A stretch of 64,000 nt of DNA from Actinoplanes sp. L3-i22 (GTDB lineage: Bacteria; Actinomycetota; Actinomycetes; Mycobacteriales; Micromonosporaceae). The translations under genes were made by a program, and so were the position numbers. The notes below the pieces were generated by a model, which saw only the letters and a list, made by a program, of their open reading frames with translations, ran no database searches and had not been told where the DNA came from. Below, in pieces: positions 58,273-64,000 of this stretch; within the stretch, counting starts at the first letter, position 1; each line of letters starts with the position of its first letter. The stretch lies in the NCBI RefSeq assembly GCF_019704555.1, contig NZ_AP024745.1:4348501-4412500 (forward strand), read 5' to 3'.

Positions 58273-59009
58273 GCGCGCCCGACCGGCCCCGTACGGCGCT
58301 GATCAGCGGCGGCAGCCGGGGTCTCGGGCTGGCCGTGGCCGAGCGACTGCTGGCCGAGGGCACCCGGGTGGCGACCTTCAGCCGCTCCAGCACGCCGGCG
58401 CTGGAGGAACTGCGCGACAAGTACCCCGACGAGCTCTGGTGGTCGCCGGCGGACCTGCGCGACACCGGCGAGCTGCACCGGGTGGTCGCCCGGGCGGCCG
58501 AGCACTTCGGCGGCCTGGACATCCTGGTCAACAACGGCGGCCTGCTGCATCAGGAGCTGCTGCTCACCCACGCCACCGCGCGCGTGGAGGAACTGGTCGC
58601 GGTGAACCTGGTGGCGCCGATGGTGCTGGCCCAGGCGGCGGCCCGGGTGATGAGCCGCACCGGCGGCGGCGCGATCGTCAACGTCTCGTCCATCAACGCG
58701 ATCCGCGGCTTTCGCGGCGTCTCGGTCTACGCCGGCGCCAAGGCCGGCCTGGACGGCTTCGGCCGCAGCCTGGCCCGCGAGCTCGGGCCGCTCGGGATCC
58801 GGGTCAACTCGGTGGTCCCCGGGTTCTTCGACACCGACATGACCGCCGCGGTGAGCGCGCAGAACCGCGAGCGGATCACCCGCCGTACCCCGCTGGGCCG
58901 ATTGGCCTCGGTCGCCGAGATCGCCGAGGTCGTGCTCTTCCTCTGTTCCGCACCCTCTTCGTTCATCACCGGTCAGACGCTCGTCGTCGATGGAGGCATC
59001 ACATGCTGA
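58269..59009 (+). CDS. short-chain dehydrogenase/reductase (FabG-like ketoreductase)
   Basis: SDR of 246 residues from GTG 58269. The cofactor loop is SGGSRGLG. NNGG follows, then the catalytic Ser (NVSSINA), Tyr and Lys (VYAGAKAG). The C-terminus DTDMTAA and the ending TLVVDGGITC are FabG-like. It probably reduces a beta-ketoacyl-ACP or a ketone of the product. It overlaps both neighbours (GTGA upstream, 7 bases downstream), so stoichiometric production with ligase and ACP is expected. Confidence 0.93.
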   Translation: MSAPDRPRTALISGGSRGLGLAVAERLLAEGTRVATFSRSSTPALEELRDKYPDELWWSPADLRDTGELHRVVARAAEHFGGLDILVNNGGLLHQELLLTHATARVEELVAVNLVAPMVLAQAAARVMSRTGGGAIVNVSSINAIRGFRGVSVYAGAKAGLDGFGRSLARELGPLGIRVNSVVPGFFDTDMTAAVSAQNRERITRRTPLGRLASVAEIAEVVLFLCSAPSSFITGQTLVVDGGITC

Positions 59010-59293
59010 AGATCACTGAGGTACGCGCCGCGGTCGTCGCCGAGATCGAGGCCCTTCTCCTGGAGGAGGACGAGGACACCGCGCAGGTGCGCGGCACGGC
59101 CCGCCTGCACGACATCGGCCTCAACTCGCTGATGCTCGCGCGGCTGATCGTGCAGCTGGAGGGCGTGGTCGGCGGCGACCCGTTCGTGGCCGGGCTCGCC
59201 GAGATCGCCGACGTGCGCACCGTCGACGACCTGGTCGCGGCGTACGAGCGGGTGGCCGGCGCGCTGGGCGTACCGGTCGGGAGCCCGTCATGA
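59003..59293 (+). CDS. acyl carrier protein
   Basis: Discrete carrier protein of 96 residues. The phosphopantetheine site is DIGLNSLMLARLI with Ser42, a slight variant of the usual DSL. Flanking helices are acidic (EIEALLLEEDEDTAQV). It would carry the acyl chain supplied by the ligase and present it to the reductase and the AvrD-like protein. It overlaps the next gene by ATGA. Confidence 0.9.
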   Translation: MLKITEVRAAVVAEIEALLLEEDEDTAQVRGTARLHDIGLNSLMLARLIVQLEGVVGGDPFVAGLAEIADVRTVDDLVAAYERVAGALGVPVGSPS

Positions 59294-60309
59294 CCGCGGC
59301 GGTGGGCATGCTGCTGCGACTCGACGACGTGGACGACTACCTGGGCCCGGCGCACGGGCGTTTCTTCGCCAGCGGGTACCGGCGGGCGACGTACGGCGTC
59401 CGCGGTGTTGATGTCAATGTCGGTGGGCCCGGGACCGGTGGCACGAGCGCGCGCGTCGACGTCGCCTACCCCAGTGACTGGTCGCGCAAGGCCGACGCCG
59501 ATCTGCGCCCGCACCTGAGCACGATGGACATGCTGGTGCTGGGCGCGCAGCTGAGCGAGGCGCACCTGACCCAGGCCTACGGGCTGGACGCGACGATGCA
59601 GCGCCAGGCCTGGATCCGGAAGGTGACCCTGCGCGCCGGCAGTGAGCCGCAGGAGGAGTTGACCGGCCTGGCCGGGTCGGCGGAGCTGATCGGCTGCGCG
59701 GCCTCCGGCGACGGCACCGCGGTCTCGACCTATCAGAGCCGGATCGGGGCGATGAGCGCGCGCTACGAGATCGTGCACCCGGTGGCCCGCCACGACGCCT
59801 CCGGCGGCCGGTTCGACGACCTGAGCGCCGTGCTCGGCGATGCCGGCGACCGGTACTACGGCGAAGGCTTCCAGGCGCAGCGGCACCGCATCGAGAACGT
59901 CGAGGTGGATCTGGCCGGCCTGCGCTCCACCGCCCGGGTCACGCTGGAGCAGACCGGGCCGCGGCGCCCGAGCGAGGGGCTCGAGGGCGACTACCAGCCG
60001 AGCTGGTCGCTGCTGGACTGCTTCGTGGTCAACCTGCAGCTGGCCCAGATCATGATGTACGAACTCGACAGCCTGCGCCGCCAGGACAGCAACACGCTGT
60101 GGATGGTCAAGACCGTGCTGCGCGCCGAGCGGCCGCAGCGGCCGATCGCCGGGCCGGTCACCACCCAGGCGGCGGTGACCGGCAAACACCTGGTCGACCT
60201 GCGTGGTGGCCGCTGGCGTGAGGTCGCGGTGACCGCCAACTGCGCCGGCGTGGCCCTGCGCGCGTCCTTCGCCCATGAGCTTCCCGCAGGCAACGTCGCC
60301 GCGTCGTGA
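59290..60309 (+). CDS. AvrD-like protein (syringolide-type acyl-sugar synthase family)
   Basis: Protein of 339 residues resembling the Pseudomonas AvrD family. The start LDDVDDYLGPAHGRFFASGYRRATYG, the motif VAYPSDWSRK, the strongly conserved PHLSTMDMLVLGAQLSEAHL and a C-terminal repeat of similar type (PSWSLLDCFVVNLQLAQIMMYE) support this. The two matching halves suggest a double-hotdog fold. AvrD directs formation of syringolides from a beta-ketoacyl chain and a pentulose in Pseudomonas. Here it follows its own ligase, ketoreductase and ACP. Family call is by eye; the product is inferred. Confidence 0.75.
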   Translation: MTAAVGMLLRLDDVDDYLGPAHGRFFASGYRRATYGVRGVDVNVGGPGTGGTSARVDVAYPSDWSRKADADLRPHLSTMDMLVLGAQLSEAHLTQAYGLDATMQRQAWIRKVTLRAGSEPQEELTGLAGSAELIGCAASGDGTAVSTYQSRIGAMSARYEIVHPVARHDASGGRFDDLSAVLGDAGDRYYGEGFQAQRHRIENVEVDLAGLRSTARVTLEQTGPRRPSEGLEGDYQPSWSLLDCFVVNLQLAQIMMYELDSLRRQDSNTLWMVKTVLRAERPQRPIAGPVTTQAAVTGKHLVDLRGGRWREVAVTANCAGVALRASFAHELPAGNVAAS

Positions 60310-60335
60310 GCACTGCCCACCACAGGAGAGTGTCA

Positions 60336-61046
60336 ATGAAGATCGCCGTGTCAGGTACCTATTCGTCCGGCAAGACCCGGACCGTGATGGCTCTGTCGCA
60401 CTACACCGGAGTGCCGCGCACGCTCGCCAAGGCGATCCGGGAGATCATGCCCGAGGCGGTGCCCGGCAAGGCGCTGGCCGAGGTCACCCCGGCCGAGTTC
60501 GTGCAGCTGATGATGCGCCGGCACGTCGGGCGGGCGGTGCACGAGGCGCTGCTGGGCGAGCGCTTCATCTCCGACGGCTCGTCGTTGCAGGAGTGGCTCT
60601 ACGGCGCCGCGCGGGTGCTGCACGGGATGAACCCGAACGCCACCGCGGCGGGCGGTGTCGCGCCGGCGACCAGTGCGGCCGAGATGGCGTTCTTCGAACA
60701 GGTCGTGGCGCAGTTCGGGTTTGCCTTCAAACAGCACGTTAAGAAGACCTACGACTCTTTCGTCCATTTACGACATGAGTTGCCCATCGCCGACGACGGG
60801 CATCGGCCGATGAACGAGAAGTTCCGCTCGACCATCGATGAGATGCTGCTCACGACGCTGCAGGAGCTCGACATCCCGGTGTACGTCGTGGGCGGCTCCT
60901 TCGAGGAGCGGCTGGACCGGATCGTCGAGATCTTCGCACTACCGACAGTGATCAGTCGGGAACAGGCCATCGAGCGCGCCAATGCCGACTACGCAGCCCT
61001 CGATCTGCGCCTGGAGAAGGAGCGTGCGCGAAGCGTCGCGGTCTGA
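60336..61046 (+). CDS. P-loop ATPase/kinase (NadR/Ttd14-like)
   Basis: Protein of 236 residues. ATG 60336 with AGGAGAG 5 bases upstream is used, not GTG 60306. Walker A is SGTYSSGKT. FISDGSSLQEWLYGA and VHLRHELPIADDGHRPMNEKFRSTID resemble the AAA_28 (NadR/Ttd14) kinase group, with the second Asp in the expected place. It might phosphorylate the sugar or alcohol precursor of the AvrD-type product. It ends the operon, followed by a terminator. Confidence 0.85.
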   Translation: MKIAVSGTYSSGKTRTVMALSHYTGVPRTLAKAIREIMPEAVPGKALAEVTPAEFVQLMMRRHVGRAVHEALLGERFISDGSSLQEWLYGAARVLHGMNPNATAAGGVAPATSAAEMAFFEQVVAQFGFAFKQHVKKTYDSFVHLRHELPIADDGHRPMNEKFRSTIDEMLLTTLQELDIPVYVVGGSFEERLDRIVEIFALPTVISREQAIERANADYAALDLRLEKERARSVAV

Positions 61047-61090
61047 GCGATAACGGATTGTGAAGCCGGCCGGGAAACCGGTCGGCTCCG

Positions 61091-61114
61091 GGCCGCCCCG
61101 ATCACGGGGCGGCC
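61091..61114 (+). terminator. terminator of the ligase-AvrD operon
   Basis: GGCCGCCCCG (61091-61100) and CGGGGCGGCC (61105-61114) form a perfect 10-bp stem with a 4-base loop, 44 bases after the kinase stop. The remaining bases to 61267 show no gene and probably hold the next promoter. Confidence 0.8.
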
Positions 61115-61267
61115 ATTCGTGCGTGCCGGAAACGGCGCGTCGCGATGGCGCCGGCCCTTCTTTCGGCGGAAATGTTTTCTCGTAGACTCCGGGTCTGATG
61201 CTGATCGATGGTGGTGCGTTTTCGTATCCGCCGTCGACGGGGGAACAGTGACTGCGGGGAAACTTTC

Positions 61268-61969
61268 TTGAGTGAGCAAATATCGCGATTGCATCCATCT
61301 CTCGATCATCGTCCGGGAAATGATCTCGCGGTGGTCGTCTCGGTGGCCAACGAGTTGCAGCGCCTCGGTATCGGACGCCTGGTGGAATCGCTCGGTCCGC
61401 GGTTCCGGGTCCGCACCGAGCCGGACCTGCCGCGGGCGCTGCGCTCGGCGGTGGCCGATGCGTCGAGCGTGTTGATCGTGGCGCTGCCGGACGTGCTGGT
61501 CGACGCGGGGCGGGCGGTGTCGGCCGCGACGGCGGCCGGGGCGAAGGTGCTGATCCTGTTCGAGGGCGACGACCCGCGCCGGCTCACCGAGCTCTCCCAG
61601 GCCAGGAGCTGCGGATATCTGGACGTGGGGGAGCTGGACGCGGCGGCGGTCGGCGAGGCTCTGCTACGTACCCGGCGCGGGGAGATCGTCATTCCGCCGG
61701 CGCTCGCGGCGAGCCTGCTGGCCGCGGTGCGCGAGCCGCCGCCGGCCGCGCACCCGGTGCGGATGACCCCGCGCGAGCGGCAGGTGCTGCATCTGCTCGT
61801 CGGGGGGCTGAGCAACAAGCAGATCGCGCGCCAGTTGGAGATCTCCGAGCACGGTGCCAAAAGGATTGTCGCCAATATTATGGCCAAGATGGATTGCCCC
61901 ACTCGCACGCTGGTCGTTTCCAAAGCCATTAGGATCGGCATGCTGCACGCCCCGGGTACGGAAGCCTGA
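61268..61969 (+). CDS. LuxR-family regulator with degenerate receiver (paralogue 1)
   Basis: Protein of 233 residues. TTG 61268 is used, GGGGAAA upstream. The N-terminal ~140 residues look like a response-regulator fold, but the phosphorylatable Asp position reads VLIVALPD, with no acidic residue at the strand end. The C-terminal HTH is MTPRERQVLHLLVGGLSNKQIARQLEISEHGAKRIVANIM, with the unusual SEHGAKR in the recognition helix. Phospho-independent control of the adjacent biosynthetic operon is likely. Confidence 0.88.
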   Translation: MSEQISRLHPSLDHRPGNDLAVVVSVANELQRLGIGRLVESLGPRFRVRTEPDLPRALRSAVADASSVLIVALPDVLVDAGRAVSAATAAGAKVLILFEGDDPRRLTELSQARSCGYLDVGELDAAAVGEALLRTRRGEIVIPPALAASLLAAVREPPPAAHPVRMTPRERQVLHLLVGGLSNKQIARQLEISEHGAKRIVANIMAKMDCPTRTLVVSKAIRIGMLHAPGTEA

Positions 61970-62186
61970 GGGGTCACCGTAATGCCGCAATACTTCGATC
62001 ATGTTTTTAACTACATGTTCACGGAATGGAGCCTCCGGAAACAGGGGCGGCGGCTAGAGTCGACGACGGTGAATGGGTTTCTTCCTGTCGGGGCGCCGGA
62101 TTCGGCGGAAGGTGCGTCGGCGTCGTCGTACCTTCATCGCGCGGACCTAGCGCGGGCTTCGGCACCTGAAAGACGGGGTGTAAACA

Positions 62187-62846
62187 ATGCATTCATTAGA
62201 TGAGGACACGCCGGGTGTCATCGTCGGGTTACGCAACGAGCTGCGCCGCGCCGGGCTCGGACGGATGCTCGACTCGGTCGGCGGCTCCGGGTCGTACCGG
62301 CTGATCGGCAGCCTGCACCAGGCCATCGACGCGGCCGCCGCGATCGCCTCGGCCATCCTGATCATCGCACTCGGCGAGCTCGACCCCGCCGACCTGGCGC
62401 TGCTGATTCCGCTGGCGTCCTCGGTGCGGATCCTGACCCTGGTCGACGACACCGAGCTGCACCTGCTCGGCCCGCTCGCCGGGCGCAGCACCGGGGTGCT
62501 TCCGCTGGCCGATCTCGACACCGAAACCCTGCGCGACGCGGTGCGCCGCGCCGAGCGCGGCGAGTTCTCCATGCCGCAGCGCATCGCCGTCAAGCTCGTC
62601 GCGCAGCACCGCCCGGCCGGTACGCCGACGCCGCTGCCGAGAATGACCACGCGCGAGGAGCAGGCCGCTCAACTGCTGGTCGACGGCCTGACCAACAAAC
62701 AGATCGCCCGCCGGCTCGGCATCTCCGAACACGGCGCGAAACGACTGCTGGCCAACGTCATGGCCAAGCTCGACTGCCCGAACCGCACGCTCGCGGTCGC
62801 CAAACTGCTGCAGGACCGCAGCCCCGAGCCCGCCCTGCAGCACTGA
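62187..62846 (+). CDS. LuxR-family regulator with degenerate receiver (paralogue 2)
   Basis: Protein of 219 residues, clearly paralogous to the gene at 61268. It shares LTNKQIARRLGISEHGAKRLLANVMAKLDCPNRTLAV, including the odd SEHGAKR. The receiver-like half again lacks the Asp (ILIIALGELDP). It starts at ATG 62187 and is followed after 11 bases by the CinA-like gene. The 217 bases between the two regulators hold no clear gene. Confidence 0.88.
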   Translation: MHSLDEDTPGVIVGLRNELRRAGLGRMLDSVGGSGSYRLIGSLHQAIDAAAAIASAILIIALGELDPADLALLIPLASSVRILTLVDDTELHLLGPLAGRSTGVLPLADLDTETLRDAVRRAERGEFSMPQRIAVKLVAQHRPAGTPTPLPRMTTREEQAAQLLVDGLTNKQIARRLGISEHGAKRLLANVMAKLDCPNRTLAVAKLLQDRSPEPALQH

Positions 62847-62857
62847 GAGGAATCCGG

Positions 62858-63361
62858 ATGACGTTCGTGTCCACCGAACAGGCCCGGTTGGTGACCGAGA
62901 TCGCCGAGGCGCTGATCGATCGCGACGAACAGGTCGCGATCGCCGAGAGCAGCACCGGCGGCCTGGTCAGCGCCTGCCTGCTCACCTATCCGGGGGCGTC
63001 GCGGTTCGTGGTCGGCGCCGGCGTGCTCTACAGCTATCCGATCCGCGAGGCGCTGCTCGGCATGGGCGAGGCCGAGCACAAGCCGTACGGCGGCTCCACC
63101 CCGGAGCTGGTGCTGCGCCTGGCCGAGCTGTTCCGCGACCGGGTCGGCGCGCAGTGGGGCATCGGCGAGGGCGGCGCGGCCGGGCCGGCGCTGAGCCCGT
63201 ACGGGCATCCGGCCGGATACACCGCGCTGGCGATCGCCGGGCCGGGGACCATCCGTACCGAAATCGTGGAGACCGGATCCGATCAGCGGGCGCAGAACAT
63301 GTCGGCGTTCACCACCGCACTGCTGGATCTGTTCGCCCGCACACTGCGCGAGACCACGTGA
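62858..63361 (+). CDS. CinA C-terminal/PncC-like nicotinamide-nucleotide amidase family protein
   Basis: Single-domain CinA-C protein of 167 residues. AIAESSTGGLVSACLL matches the family's AESCTGG motif with Ser in place of Cys. PGASRFVVGAGVLYSYPIREALL, GIGEGGAAGPALSPYGHPAGYTALAI and an Arg-rich end follow, but the usual GPxGG loop is altered. Family members deamidate nicotinamide mononucleotide; here the changed loop and setting in a biosynthetic locus suggest a different amide or lactone substrate. It probably forms an operon with the regulator before it. Confidence 0.85.
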   Translation: MTFVSTEQARLVTEIAEALIDRDEQVAIAESSTGGLVSACLLTYPGASRFVVGAGVLYSYPIREALLGMGEAEHKPYGGSTPELVLRLAELFRDRVGAQWGIGEGGAAGPALSPYGHPAGYTALAIAGPGTIRTEIVETGSDQRAQNMSAFTTALLDLFARTLRETT

Positions 63362-63381
63362 GCCCAGAAGGAGAACCCATC

Positions 63382-64000
63382 GTGACCGCACCGGCCGACC
63401 AGGACTCGCCGCAGCTGCGGGGCATGCGACTGCTGAGCGAGATCGCCGGTACCGAACGGCCGGCGATCCTCGACGCGCTCGCGCCGATCGCGCCCGACCT
63501 GGGCCGCTACATCGTCGAGTTCGCCTACGGCGAGGTCTACCACCGGCCCGGTCTCAGCCTGGCGACCCGGCAGCTGGTGACCGTGGCCGTGCTGGCCGCG
63601 CTCGGCACCGCGGGCCCCCAGTTCGGCTTCCACGTCAACGGCGCGCTGAACGTCGGCTGCGACCCGCACGACATCCTCGCGAGCGTGCTGGAGTCGGCCG
63701 CGCCGGCCGGCGACGCGGCAGTGATCAGCGGGTTGACGGTGACGCTCGATGTTTTCGACGCTCGCGGGATCACCTCGGTGTCCGCCGCTGCCGGGGCGCC
63801 GGTCGTGGCGCTCGCCGGGGCACCGGAGCTGGGCCGGCGCCTGGCCGACCTCGGCTTCGGCGGCCGTGACCTCGAAGCGCGCACCCGGGCGCTGATCGGC
63901 ATCGCGGCGCACGGGGTGCACGGCCCCGCCACGGCGCAGGGCCGCGCCCAGGTGCGCGAGCTGCTGGCCAGTGGCGGGCAGGCGCAGGAAGCGGTGGAGG
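63382..64000 (+). CDS. carboxymuconolactone decarboxylase/AhpD-like protein, cut by window end
   Basis: GTG 63382 with AGAAGGAGAA upstream opens a frame that continues past the window end (206 residues seen). Two CMD-type units are visible. The first contains LSLATRQLVTVAVLAALGTAGPQFGFHVNGALNVGCDPHDILASV; the second starts at DLEARTRALIGIAAHGVHGP. The first has the His-x3-Ala-Leu-Asn pattern but lacks the usual CxxC of AhpD. Such proteins act as decarboxylases, lactonases or peroxidases. It is 20 bases after the CinA-like gene and in the same operon. Confidence 0.88.
   Translation, partial: MTAPADQDSPQLRGMRLLSEIAGTERPAILDALAPIAPDLGRYIVEFAYGEVYHRPGLSLATRQLVTVAVLAALGTAGPQFGFHVNGALNVGCDPHDILASVLESAAPAGDAAVISGLTVTLDVFDARGITSVSAAAGAPVVALAGAPELGRRLADLGFGGRDLEARTRALIGIAAHGVHGPATAQGRAQVRELLASGGQAQEAVE

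Noticed and set aside
61982..62203. 73-residue frame between the two LuxR genes
   Set aside because: Begins plausibly but becomes low-complexity and overlaps the second LuxR start; no ribosome site.
1..64000. CRISPR arrays, rRNA, complete insertion sequences, riboswitches
   Set aside because: No regularly spaced repeats, rRNA-like stretches, intact transposase genes with inverted ends, or recognised riboswitch cores were seen on reading both strands.

Overview
The window looks like chromosomal DNA of a high-GC actinobacterium, most likely a filamentous Micromonosporaceae-type organism (Actinoplanes-like). This is inferred from the uniformly GC-rich coding DNA, frequent GTG/TTG starts and many 4-bp ATGA/GTGA gene overlaps. 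The gene families point the same way: a DUF1205-type antibiotic glycosyltransferase, GH76 mannanase, ESX-like secretion substrates, many TetR regulators and FxLD-methyltransferase remains. No rRNA, intact tRNA, CRISPR array or complete insertion sequence was seen.

0-5 kb: an uncharacterised minus-strand protein, then a ubiquitin/MoaD-like small protein ending in Gly-Gly coupled to a DUF4132 protein, and a secreted cyclophilin. 4.9-12.9 kb: the most striking locus, a seven-gene, translationally coupled operon. It encodes a Cys/His-rich small protein, a four-helix membrane protein, a BchI/MoxR-type AAA+ ATPase, a BchD-like vWA protein, a CHAT (caspase-like) protease, a beta-propeller fused to an LCAT-type lipase/acyltransferase, and a small beta-sandwich protein. 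It has the architecture of an NTP-dependent biological-conflict (defence or programmed-death) system. 13-18 kb: an ArsR-type regulator with an MFS exporter, a LigB dioxygenase and a secreted GH76 enzyme, each with a palindromic operator candidate.

18-32 kb: accessory, partly decayed DNA. It holds a truncated and frameshifted gene, a tRNA-Arg 3'-end relic that looks like an attachment-site scar, TetR plus hydrolase, and a nucleotide-handling cluster (DEDDh exonuclease, Nudix, DUF402, decayed methyltransferase, P-loop kinase). It also holds a stand-alone FabH-like ketosynthase, EamA/LysR, and an AT-richer four-gene island of type VII secretion-like (WXG) proteins. 32-43 kb: mixed housekeeping and regulatory genes (CPBP protease, chemoreceptor, quinone reductase, radical SAM, TetR/SRPBCC, nitrilase, epoxide-hydrolase-like, GNAT). 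Two direct-repeat scars lie here: a decayed copy of the radical-SAM gene end and a 172-bp duplication.

43-46 kb: a second, five-gene WXG/YbaB-like island. 46-50.6 kb: secreted tannase, MFS transporter and quinone reductase. 50.8-64 kb: an apparent specialised-metabolite locus. It starts with a DUF1205-type glycosyltransferase and a SpnQ/E1-type NDP-hexose 3-dehydratase with an exact C-X57-C-X1-C-X7-C iron-sulfur motif. A TetR regulator diverges from a vanadium-haloperoxidase-like protein and an aldo/keto reductase. Next comes a tightly coupled acyl-ligase / ketoreductase / ACP / AvrD-like / P-loop ATPase operon, then two paralogous LuxR regulators with degenerate receivers, a CinA-C-like protein and a carboxymuconolactone-decarboxylase-like protein running off the edge. 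The ligase-ACP-AvrD core suggests a syringolide-like acyl-sugar lactone pathway. That is an inference from family membership and gene order.
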